Positions 27,448 through 35,800 of a DNA stretch of 64,000 nt are shown piece after piece. The notes beneath the pieces are model-generated. The model was given only the letters and a program-made list of their open reading frames with translations, had not been told where the DNA came from and did no database searches. Both the position numbers and the translations under genes were made by a program. Origin of the DNA: Phyllobacterium phragmitis (GTDB taxonomy: Bacteria > Pseudomonadota > Alphaproteobacteria > Rhizobiales > Rhizobiaceae). Numbering within the stretch: position 1 is the first letter of the stretch; each line of letters begins with the position of its first letter. The stretch is from positions 1 through 64,000 of the forward strand of contig NZ_PVBR01000002.1 of NCBI RefSeq assembly GCF_002980495.1, read 5' to 3'.

Positions 27448-28302
27448 TTACCCCGTTTCCTTGCCGTGGCGAATCTCGCGATTCTTCAGCGGATCGGCAA
27501 CGAGCATACGTCCGTTGGCCGCGCCCATCCAGTCGAGCGCGGCGCGAAACCGCACCACCTCGCCGACGACGACGATGGCCGGAGGCGCGAACCCCGCCGC
27601 TTCCACATCCGCCTCGGCCTGGCGCAACGTCGTTTCGAGAACCCGCTGTTCGGCCGTGGTCGCATTGCAGATGAAGGCGACGGGCTCGTCAGGCGAACGT
27701 CCGGCTGCGATCAGCCGTCCGGTGATCAGGCCGATATGCTTCATCGCCATATACATGACGATGACAGGCGATCCCCTGGCGATCGCCGCCCAGTCCATGG
27801 TGTCGGGCACGACGCCCGTCGCGTCATGCCCGGTGAGGAAGGTGACGCTTTGATTGACGTCGCGATGCGTCGCAGGAATGCCGGCATAGGCAAGGCCGCC
27901 GATACCAGCCGTGACGCCGGGCACGATGCGGAACGGAATGCCGTGCTCGACCAGCATCAGCGCCTCCTCGCCACCGCGCCCGAAGATGAAGGGATCGCCG
28001 CCCTTCAGCCGCAGCACGCGCTTGCCCTCGCGGGCGAGTTCCACGAGCCGCAGCGAGATGTCGCGCTGCTTTGGCGAAGGTTTACCGCCGCGCTTGCCCG
28101 CATAGACGAGGGCGGCCCCTTCGCGCGCCATGGCAAGGCATTCGGCATCGACCAGCGCATCATAGACGATCACATCCGCCTGTTCGAGACCATTGGCAGC
28201 GTGCAACGTCAATAGCCCGGGATCGCCCGGTCCGGCGCCGACCAGCCAGACATGGCCCGGCTCGAAGACCGGCAAGGCCTTGCCTTTTCCCGCTGCGCTC
28301 AT
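27448..28302 (-). CDS. cobA: Uroporphyrinogen-III C-methyltransferase CobA
   Basis: A 284-residue SAM-dependent methyltransferase that makes precorrin-2, the branch point to cobalamin and siroheme. Seen are VWLVGAGPGDPGLLTLHA at the start, LKGGDPFIFGRGGEE in the middle and GAANGRMLVADPL at the end. There is no CysG-type dehydrogenase/ferrochelatase fusion. First gene of its minus-strand group; a GGGAATA palindrome (28329-28409) separates it from divergent cbiD. Confidence 0.94.
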   Translation of the reverse strand: MSAAGKGKALPVFEPGHVWLVGAGPGDPGLLTLHAANGLEQADVIVYDALVDAECLAMAREGAALVYAGKRGGKPSPKQRDISLRLVELAREGKRVLRLKGGDPFIFGRGGEEALMLVEHGIPFRIVPGVTAGIGGLAYAGIPATHRDVNQSVTFLTGHDATGVVPDTMDWAAIARGSPVIVMYMAMKHIGLITGRLIAAGRSPDEPVAFICNATTAEQRVLETTLRQAEADVEAAGFAPPAIVVVGEVVRFRAALDWMGAANGRMLVADPLKNREIRHGKETG

Positions 28303-28328
28303 TTTTGCCTCCTGTTTCGCCTAGACTT

Positions 28329-28409
28329 GGGGAGTAAGGGAATAGGGGAATAAGGGAGTATGTTTTTTTAGCAGACCTACTCCCCTACTCACTTATTCCC
28401 TTACTCCCC
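28329..28409. repeat. GGGAATA-unit palindrome, copy 2
   Basis: A left arm of GGGAGTA/GGGAATA/GGGGAATA units (28329-28360) pairs with a pyrimidine right arm (28378-28409) with two or three mismatches around a 17-base T-rich loop. It is the same element type as 16047-16149. It occupies nearly the whole cobA-cbiD divergent intergenic region and so may overlap both promoters. Confidence 0.85.
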
Positions 28410-28435
28410 TAATTACCTTGCTCTATAAGGCGCAT

Positions 28436-29554
28436 ATGAGCGACGAACCAGATGCCGGGACAAGAAAAACAGGTCCGGGAGAGCCCCAGAAGCCGCTGCG
28501 GCGCGGCTGGACGACCGGCGCATGCGCGACCGCGGCGACCAAGGCCGCGCTGACCGCGCTCATCACAGGCGAATTTCCCGATCCGGTCGGCATCATCCTG
28601 CCCAAGGGCGAAGTGCCGTTCTTTCCGCTGGCGCTCGAAGGGCTCGGTGAAGGCTACGCCATGGCCGCCATCGTCAAGGATGCCGGCGACGACCCTGACG
28701 TGACCCATGGCGCGACGATCATCTCCACCGTCTTTCCCGCCGAGCCCGGCAGCGGCATCATTTTCGCCGCCGGTGAAGGAGTCGGCACCGTCACCCTACC
28801 CGGACTGCCGATCCAGCCCGGCGAGGCGGCGATCAACCCCGTTCCCCGCGCCATGATGTGCGCCATCTGCGAGGAGATTTGCGCCGAATACGATCTTCCC
28901 GCCGATCTGGTCATCACCATTTCCGTCCCCGATGGCGAGGAGATCGCCAAAAAGACATGGAACCCTCGTCTCGGGATCGTCGGCGGCATATCCATCCTTG
29001 GCACGACGGGAATCGTCCATCCCTTTTCCTGCTCGTCATGGATTCACTCGATCCATAGCGGCATCGATGTCGCTCGCGCAGCAAACCTCACCCATGTGCT
29101 GGGTGCAACCGGCTCCACCTCCGAGGACGCAGCCCAGAAGATCTACAACCTGCCCGAAATCGCGCTGCTCGACATGGGCGATTTCGCCGGCGGACTGCTC
29201 AAATATCTGCGTGTTCATCCCATCGAAAAACTCACCATCGCCGGCGGCTTCGCCAAATTGACCAAGCTTGCCCAGGGTGCACTCGACCTGCACTCGTCGC
29301 GAAGCCAGATCGATATGCAATTCCTCTGGGCTGAAGCCGAAAAGCTTGGTGCTGACGCGGCGATAAAGGAGCGGATTCTTTCTGCGAACACCGCGCAGGA
29401 AGCGCTTGAAATGACTCAAGGAATAGGCATCGACCTTGCCCGCCCGATCGCCGAACGCGCCCGCACAACCGCGCTCGGCGTCCTCAGAGGCGCGCCGGTC
29501 GAGGTGGAAGTCATCGTCACCGACCGCAAGGGGAATATTCTTGCGCGGGTTTAG
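28436..29554 (+). CDS. cbiD: Precorrin-5B C1-methyltransferase, CbiD type
   Basis: A 372-residue CbiD protein, which methylates C1 with loss of the acetyl group during ring contraction. The signature RRGWTTGACATAATKAAL is near the N-terminus, and ITISVPDGEEIAKKTWNPRLGI and TIAGGFAKLTKLAQG follow. The aerobic pathway classically uses CobF for this step; many alphaproteobacteria carry CbiD instead, and no CobF is visible here. The ATG at 28436 was chosen over an upstream TTG-like start because the family sequence begins just after it. Confidence 0.93.
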   Translation: MSDEPDAGTRKTGPGEPQKPLRRGWTTGACATAATKAALTALITGEFPDPVGIILPKGEVPFFPLALEGLGEGYAMAAIVKDAGDDPDVTHGATIISTVFPAEPGSGIIFAAGEGVGTVTLPGLPIQPGEAAINPVPRAMMCAICEEICAEYDLPADLVITISVPDGEEIAKKTWNPRLGIVGGISILGTTGIVHPFSCSSWIHSIHSGIDVARAANLTHVLGATGSTSEDAAQKIYNLPEIALLDMGDFAGGLLKYLRVHPIEKLTIAGGFAKLTKLAQGALDLHSSRSQIDMQFLWAEAEKLGADAAIKERILSANTAQEALEMTQGIGIDLARPIAERARTTALGVLRGAPVEVEVIVTDRKGNILARV

Positions 29555-29584
29555 ATTCTTTCAGATGAAATCGCTCGGCCATTA

Positions 29585-29742
29585 CCCCCCTCTGCCCTGC
29601 CGGGCATCTCCCCCTCAAGGGGGGAGATTGGCTGACATTAATAACGGAGCTTTATCCTGCTACGTCGGCGATTGGCGGCAACGGTACTCACATCCAATCT
29701 CCCCCCTTGAGGGGGAGATGCCCGGCAGGGCAGAGGGGGGTG
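29585..29742 (+). repeat. Palindromic repeat family I, long form
   Basis: Arms 29585-29630 and 29696-29742 are inverted copies. The core contains GTCGGCGATTGG, matching the conserved core of the other long copies in the same orientation as the copy at 17223. It lies between cbiD and cobK. Confidence 0.92.
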
Positions 29743-29767
29743 TCTCGCGACCGGCACTCATTTATAA

Positions 29768-30517
29768 GTGAACCCCACCATCCTCATCCTCGGCGGCACC
29801 ATGGAGGCGGCCGAACTCGCCAGACGCCTCGCGCCCCAGCCCTTGCGAAGCATCACCTCACTCGCCGGCCGCACGCGCAATCCCGCAAATCTCGACGGTG
29901 ACGTACGCAGTGGCGGCTTCGGCGGTGCGGAAGGTCTCGCCCGATATATCGAGGCGGAGGATGTGACGCTGGTGGTGGATGCCACCCATCCCTTCGCCAC
30001 GCAGATCTCCCCCAATGCGGCAAAGGCAGCAGAACTAACCGCCCGGCCCATCATCCGGCTCGAACGCCCGGCCTGGCAGAAGACCGAAGGTGACCGCTGG
30101 CACGAAGTCGCCACGCTCGAAGATGCAGCTTCCGCTATTCCCTCAGGCGCGCGCGATATGCTGGCGCTTGGCCGCCAGCATATCGCGGCCTTTGCCGCGC
30201 GCCATGACGTCCACTTCGTGGTACGCATGATCGATCCGCCCGAAGCACCGCTCGATCTCGCCTCCTACGAGCTAGTGCTCGCCAGACCCGGCAAATGCGG
30301 GGATGAGGAAGTCTTCCTCCGGGAGCGGCGCATCACCCATATCGTCTGTCGCAACTCCGGCGGCACCGCCTCATATGCCAAGCTGAAAGCCGCACGCACG
30401 CTGCAAATTCCGGTCATCCTCATCGCGCGTCCACCACAATCATTCGCCAATGCCGTGGGCGATATCGAAGCGGTTCTCGATTTCATCGAGGCGCACACCG
30501 GCTTACGCCTCGCCTGA
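29768..30517 (+). CDS. cobK: Precorrin-6A reductase CobK
   Basis: A 249-residue NADPH-dependent reductase of the CobK/CbiJ family. The start ILILGGTMEAAELARRL, the VVDATHPFATQIS motif, RLERPAW and the C-terminal VCRNSGGTASYAKLKAAR are all family features. It begins at GTG 29768, 25 bases after a family I repeat, and its end overlaps that of convergent cobM by 15 bases. Confidence 0.94.
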   Translation: MNPTILILGGTMEAAELARRLAPQPLRSITSLAGRTRNPANLDGDVRSGGFGGAEGLARYIEAEDVTLVVDATHPFATQISPNAAKAAELTARPIIRLERPAWQKTEGDRWHEVATLEDAASAIPSGARDMLALGRQHIAAFAARHDVHFVVRMIDPPEAPLDLASYELVLARPGKCGDEEVFLRERRITHIVCRNSGGTASYAKLKAARTLQIPVILIARPPQSFANAVGDIEAVLDFIEAHTGLRLA

Positions 30518-31285
30518 AGCCTCGGTAGGCGTCGAGTTGCGCAGGGCGTGGATATGATCCTTGTGATAAAGTGCCGAATCCCTGAAATTCTCTGGCGCCA
30601 GCCCACGCCCGACGAAAATCATCGCGGTGCGCGCCAGCTTCGCCTCCCTCACCTTCTCCCCGATATCGGCAAGCGTTCCCCTGACGAACTGCTCATCCGG
30701 CCAGCCGACGCGATAGGCGACGATCACCGGACAATCCGGCCCATAGAGCGGCGTCAGCTCGCGCTCGATATGCGCCATGTTGCGGATCGAGAGATGGATC
30801 ACCAACGTCGCGCCCGAACGCCCAAGTGTCGCCAGATCCTCGCCTTCCGGCATCCCGGACGATTTCATCGAGGTGCGCGTCAGGATCACAGTCTGGTTCA
30901 CCTCGGGGATCGTCAGTTCCTGTTTCAGTGCGGCGGCGGCGGCGGCGAAGGCGGGAACGCCCGGCGTCACCTCATAGGGAATGTTCAACTGATCGAGCCG
31001 CCGCATCTGCTCGGCCATCGCGCCATAGATCGACGGATCGCCCGAATGCACCCGCGCCACGTCATGGCCCGCCAGATGCGCCGCCTGCAACTCCGCGATG
31101 ATCTCATCGAGCGTCAGGACCGACGTGTCGATCACCCGTGCGCCTTCCGGCGCGGATGCAACCACCTCCTTCGGCACCAGCGACCCGGCATAAAGGCAGA
31201 CCGGGCAACGCTCGATCAGCCGCAAGCCCCTGACGGTGATGAGGTCCGCCGCCCCCGGACCGGCGCCGATGAAATGAACGGTCAT
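30503..31285 (-). CDS. cobM: Precorrin-4 C11-methyltransferase CobM
   Basis: A 260-residue SAM-dependent tetrapyrrole methylase. It has VHFIGAGPGAADLITVRG at the N-terminus, VHSGDPSIYGAMAEQ in the middle and VTPGVPAFAAAAAAL. It adds the C11 methyl group to precorrin-4. The ATG at 31285 is the expected family start. The only purine-rich stretch in front of it (AGAGGGGGGTG) is the arm of a 34-bp family I repeat at 31294-31327, so the repeat probably supplies its ribosome binding site. The frame is also open upstream into cobE, so a fused product is possible. Confidence 0.9.
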   Translation of the reverse strand: MTVHFIGAGPGAADLITVRGLRLIERCPVCLYAGSLVPKEVVASAPEGARVIDTSVLTLDEIIAELQAAHLAGHDVARVHSGDPSIYGAMAEQMRRLDQLNIPYEVTPGVPAFAAAAAALKQELTIPEVNQTVILTRTSMKSSGMPEGEDLATLGRSGATLVIHLSIRNMAHIERELTPLYGPDCPVIVAYRVGWPDEQFVRGTLADIGEKVREAKLARTAMIFVGRGLAPENFRDSALYHKDHIHALRNSTPTEASGEA

Positions 31286-31783
31286 GGCTGGAACACCCCC
31301 CTCTGCCCTGCCGGGCAGAGGGGGGTGATTTGGCGCATATGACCTTTTTCCATAGAAAACCCTATTACCCACGGCGATGGCGACCGTCACATGTTGCGAG
31401 CGCATTTTCGGCACGACCAGCCGCGCGCCCGGTCCCGCCCCCGCCAAGGCCGCGCTCTCCGCCACGCCATGGCAGCCGACGGCGCGATAGACCGCATCGG
31501 ATGGATTTTGCAGGCGCGGCGTCTCCTCCTCGAGCCGTTGCGCATCAAAAAACATCGCTTCCAGCCTGAAATGCTCCGCCAGCGCCTGAACCGCGGGTTC
31601 CGTCATCTTCCTGTCGAGCGAGAAGATACCTCCCAGAGAATCGACGCCAAAGCCCGAAACCTGCAATGCCCGCTCCGCCAGCCCGATCGCTTCGGCCGCT
31701 TCGGCACCGCGCTCGCAGCCGACGCCGAGCGCCAGGAATGGCGTCTTTTCGTCGGGAGCCCGATCATATTCTCCTGATGCCAT
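30503..31783 (-). CDS. cobE: CobE, open in frame into CobM through a repeat (possible CobE-CobM fusion)
   Basis: The CobE part starts at ATG 31783 behind GGGGAG and covers about 150 residues of the CbiG C-terminal/CobE fold: LALGVGCERGAEAAEA, GGIFSLDRKMTEPAV, and VVPKMRSQHVTVAIA. No stop follows. The frame runs through the palindrome as NHPPLPGRAEGGVPA and into the CobM methionine at 31285, giving a 426-residue fused frame. Normally the two are separate genes. Whether cells make a fusion, or two proteins by internal initiation, cannot be told from sequence. Confidence 0.7.
   Translation of the reverse strand: MASGEYDRAPDEKTPFLALGVGCERGAEAAEAIGLAERALQVSGFGVDSLGGIFSLDRKMTEPAVQALAEHFRLEAMFFDAQRLEEETPRLQNPSDAVYRAVGCHGVAESAALAGAGPGARLVVPKMRSQHVTVAIAVGNRVFYGKRSYAPNHPPLPGRAEGGVPAMTVHFIGAGPGAADLITVRGLRLIERCPVCLYAGSLVPKEVVASAPEGARVIDTSVLTLDEIIAELQAAHLAGHDVARVHSGDPSIYGAMAEQMRRLDQLNIPYEVTPGVPAFAAAAAALKQELTIPEVNQTVILTRTSMKSSGMPEGEDLATLGRSGATLVIHLSIRNMAHIERELTPLYGPDCPVIVAYRVGWPDEQFVRGTLADIGEKVREAKLARTAMIFVGRGLAPENFRDSALYHKDHIHALRNSTPTEASGEA
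31294..31327. repeat. Palindromic repeat family I, short form, inside the cobE-cobM frame
   Basis: Perfect 15-bp arms (CACCCCCCTCTGCCC and complement) around a TGCC loop, the same design as the copy at 20646-20679. It is translated in frame between CobE and CobM and puts a GA-rich stretch 9-20 bases before the cobM ATG. Confidence 0.92.
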
Positions 31784-32000
31784 CGAAATTCTCCCCACCG
31801 AACAGCGCCGAACCGGCCCCGTAACTGCATTGGTCACGAAATATTGTTTCTGCTAATCTCCGCGTTGCGAATCGGTCGCTTGCGTATGTGTTCTAAGGAA
31901 CTGCTTTGCAATAACTTCCGCCGCAATCGGCATAGAGGGGGCTCTATCTGATCATTTTACGGTTTGTCGATTTCAATTATTCTCCAAGGAGGAGATTATT

Positions 32001-32171
32001 ATGAAACTCAATGCACCTACGCAGGTTGTCTTTTTCATCAGCCTTGTGATCGCCATTATAGCGCTGATATCGTTTTTCGGAGCGCTCGCCTTCATTCCCG
32101 TCGCCGCTTTCTGGATTCTGGCGGTCGCCTATGTGGTGCTCCTCGCCGGATGCGTGCTCAAGAACATCTGA
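32001..32171 (+). CDS. Small membrane protein, 56 aa, two helices
   Basis: ATG 32001 follows an ideal ribosome binding site (AAGGAGGAG, 31987-31995). The product is almost wholly hydrophobic: helix 1 about residues 9-30 (VVFFISLVIAIIALISFFGA), a short Phe-Ile-Pro turn, and helix 2 about 33-52, ending KNI. Small two-helix proteins of this kind with an N-terminal KLNAPTQ motif recur in Hyphomicrobiales genomes, but no function is known to me. It stands alone between cobE and cobO on the opposite strand. Confidence 0.75.
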   Translation: MKLNAPTQVVFFISLVIAIIALISFFGALAFIPVAAFWILAVAYVVLLAGCVLKNI

Positions 32172-32249
32172 CAAGCGGCCACGGTTCCGTCGTCATACTC
32201 TGATTGCGAGCAGCACCGCGCCGCTCGCAATCGGCAGAACCCCGAACGT

Positions 32250-32888
32250 TTAGAACTCTATTCCCTTCTGCGCCTTCACGCCGGACCGGAAGGGATGCTT
32301 GATCATTTCCATCTCGGTGACGAGATCGGCGAATTCGATCAGTTCGTCCTTGGCGTTGCGCCCGGTGATGATGACGTGCTTCATGGCTGGCTTGGCGTTG
32401 AGCACCTCGATGATTTCCTCGACCGGCAAATAATCATAGCGCAGCACGATGTTGAGCTCGTCACAGAGCACTATGTCATGCTCATCGTCGAGGATCATGG
32501 CTTTCGCCTGTTCCCAGGCGTCCCGCGCCATGGCGATATCGCGGACGCGGTCCTGCGTTTCCCAGGTGAAGCCCTCGCCCATGGCGGAAATCGTCACCTG
32601 CTCGGGGAATTTCTCCAGCACCCAGCGCTCGCCCGTGTCCCATGAACCTTTGACAAACTGCACCACGCCGATCTTCATGCCGTGGCCGAGCGCGCGGAAC
32701 ACCACGCCGAAACCCGCCGTCGACTTGCCCTTGCCCTTGCCCGTATTGACGATGACGAGACCCTTCTCGTCCGTCTTGGTGGCGAGAATCTTGTCGCGCG
32801 CCGCCTTCTTCTTCTTCATCTTGTCGGCATGACGGAGGTTCAGTTCCTCCTCGCTCAACCCGGCAAGTTTCTCTGATTTTTCAGCCAT
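32250..32888 (-). CDS. cobO: Cob(I)yrinic acid a,c-diamide adenosyltransferase CobO
   Basis: A 212-residue CobA/CobO/BtuR-family ATP:corrinoid adenosyltransferase, forming the Co-C bond to adenosine. The P-loop NTGKGKGKSTAGFG, the FVKGSWDTGER segment and VLCDELNIVLRYDYLPVEE are intact. Its start overlaps the stop of cobN by 8 bases, showing translational coupling in cobP-cobW-cobN-cobO. Confidence 0.94.
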   Translation of the reverse strand: MAEKSEKLAGLSEEELNLRHADKMKKKKAARDKILATKTDEKGLVIVNTGKGKGKSTAGFGVVFRALGHGMKIGVVQFVKGSWDTGERWVLEKFPEQVTISAMGEGFTWETQDRVRDIAMARDAWEQAKAMILDDEHDIVLCDELNIVLRYDYLPVEEIIEVLNAKPAMKHVIITGRNAKDELIEFADLVTEMEMIKHPFRSGVKAQKGIEF

Positions 32889-35800
32889 TTGGCATCGCTC
32901 CCTGAATCAATTTATCAGCATTTGCTACTTTAGTAAGATCAAAACGGGCGGAATTTGATCGCGGCGCCCACAGCCCCCGGTCGATCGCCTCGGCAAGCTT
33001 TTCAGCCATCTCCGCCAGCGCGGCGGGATTTTTCTCCGCCAGAAAATCATGCACATGGCCATCGGCGATAAACGCCTGATAGACCGCCTCGAAATGATGG
33101 TTCGCCACCGCGCCGGTGGTTGCAGAGAAGGCGAAGAGATAATCCACCGTCGCCGCCATCTCGGATGCGCCCTTGTAGCCATGGCGCATCACGCCCGCGA
33201 TCCATTTCGGATTGACGACGCGGGCCCGCACCACGCGGCTGATCTCTTCTTCCAGCGTGCGGATGACGGGGCGCTCAGGCCGCGAATGATCATTGTGGTA
33301 GATCGCGGGGCGCTTGACCGTCAGATGCTCGACCGCCGCCGCCATGCCGCCCTCGAACTGGTAATAATCGTCGCTGTCGAGCAGATCATGCTCGCGATTG
33401 TCCTGGTTCTGGATCACCGCTTCGACGGATTTCAGCCGCTCTTCCAGAAGGCCGCGCTCAGCCTTCCCCTCCTCGCCCGCGCCATAGGCATAGCCGCCCC
33501 AGACGAGCCACGCCTCGGCCAGATCGCCCCGATCCTGCCAGCCCTTCTCATCCATCAGCGCCTGCAAGCCCGCGCCATAAGCGCCCGGCTTGGAGCCGAA
33601 AACGCGGTAGCCAGCCTTGCGCCGCGCCGATTTTTCATCCTCGCCCTCGGCCTTCAGGCGAGCTTCCTCGCGTCGCATCCGTGCGGCAATCGGATTGTCG
33701 GCCTCATCCTCATCAAGCGAACCAACCGCCCGCACTGCTTGATCGAAAAGCGCAATCTGGTCGGGAAAGGCATCGCGGAAGAACCCGGAAATGCGCAATG
33801 TCACATCGACACGCGGGCGGCCAAGCATCGCCAACGGCACGATTTCATAGCCGGTGACCCGACGCGAAGCCATGTCCCAGACCGGCTTGACGCCGATCAA
33901 TGCCAGCGCCTGGGCGATATCGTCGCCGCCGGTTCGCATGTTCGACGTGCCCCATGCCGTCAGCCCGAACGAGGTCGGCCATTCGCCATGATCCTGCGTG
34001 TAGCGGGTGATGAGCAGTTCGGCGGATTTTTTACCAAGGTCCCAGGCAGCCCGCGTCGGCACCGCACGGCTGTCGATGGAAAAGAAATTGCGCCCCGTCG
34101 GCAGCACATCCGGCCGCCCCCGCGTCGGCGCCCCCGATGGGCCGGGAGCCACGAACCGCCCATCGAGCGCGGTGAGCAAGGCACCAGTCTCCGCTGGGCC
34201 ACATGCTTCCACGGCAGGCCGCAGATGCGCGGCGATGCCATCGAGCACGGCGCGCGTGGCGCTCCACTCTTCAGGGCATTCCACCTCGCCGCCCACGAAC
34301 TTCGCCGCCAGAAGCTCAATCCGCTCGACCGTATCGCCGGTAATCCGCCATGGGTCGATAGAGATTGATTGCAGGATTTCGGGCTTTGGGCCGGTCCATG
34401 GGGCGGACATATCGCAGTCGAGGGGATCGAACGAGGCATCCTTACGAACACCCCCCTCTGTCCTGCCGGACATCTCCCCCACAAGGGGGGAGATTGGCTG
34501 ACATAAAACTCCGTTCTCATTCTTCAACGTCTGCGATTGGCCTAAATCTTGATGAAGGCTAATCTCCCCCCTTGTGGGGGAGATGGCTGGCAAGCCAGAG
34601 GGGGGTGCTGCCACGCACGACACCCCCGCATCCCCCGCAATCGCCCGCTGCAAGCTCATATCCGCCTCTCCAGACCCCCGCGGCACCCGCGCCAGCGCCA
34701 CCAGCAAATCCGTCAACAACCGCCCCTCAGGCGATTGCCCGAACACATGCAGCCCATCGCGGATCTGCATTTCCTTCAAATCGCATAGATACGCGTCGAG
34801 CTTTTGCAGCGCCAGATCCTCGCCGTCATGCTCATGAATCCCCGCATCATGATCCAGCCCGATATCGCGCACCAGATCCAGTATCTGCCCTTTCAATCGC
34901 CGCAAGCGGCGCGGGTCCACACCCGCCGCCTCGTAATATTCATCCACCAGCGCTTCCAAATCCTTCAGCGGCCCATAGCTCTCCGCCCGTGTCAGCGGCG
35001 GGGTCAGATGGTCGATGATGACGGCGGCGGAGCGCCGCTTGGCCTGCGTCCCCTCGCCGGGATCGTTGACGATAAAGGGATAAATATGCGGCACCGCGCC
35101 GAAAACGGCTTCCGGGTAGCAAGTCTCCGACAGCGCTAGCGCCTTGCCCGGCAGCCATTCCAGATTGCCATGCTTGCCCATATGCACGATGGCATCCGCC
35201 TCGAACGCCTCGCGCAAGTGAGCGTAGAACGCGAGATAACCATGCGGCGGCACCAGATCGGGCGAGTGATAGCTTTCCTTGGGATCGATGTTATAGCCCC
35301 GCGCCGGCTGGATGCCGACCAGCGTTTCGCCAAACCGCGCCAGCGGCAAGGCAAAGCCACGCATGTCATCAAGAAAGAACGGATCGGCCTCCGGCGCACC
35401 CCATCGCGCCATAACCTCATCCTGAATCTTAAGCGGAAGCTTTTCAAAGAAGTGCTTATATTGATTCAGGGAAAGCGTTTCGCGGATTTCCCGCCCGTCG
35501 GTGGCCGCATTGGTCGGACCGGCCATGAGATGGCCGATCAGCGCATCGCCGCCATCGGGCAAATCGGCAACCGGATATCCCGCCGCCTGCATCGCCTGAA
35601 GCGCCTCCAGCGTCCCCGCTGGCGTATCCAGCCCGACGCCATTGCCCAGCCGCCCATCGCGGTTCGGATAATTCGCCATGATGATCGCAACCCGCCGCGC
35701 CGCCACCGGTTTGCGCCGCAACCCGGCCCAGCGCGCCGCAAGTTCGGCCACGAACGCCACGCGATCAGCGCGCGGCTCATGCGTGACGATATTCGCCTCG

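Noticed and set aside
26161-28215. A 684-codon plus-strand open frame
   Set aside because: It lies opposite cobB and cobA, is rich in Arg/His/Gln as antisense frames of GC-rich genes are, and has no domain.
33049-34368. A 439-codon plus-strand open frame
   Set aside because: It is antisense to cobN, whose motifs are clear; composition is typical of a shadow frame.
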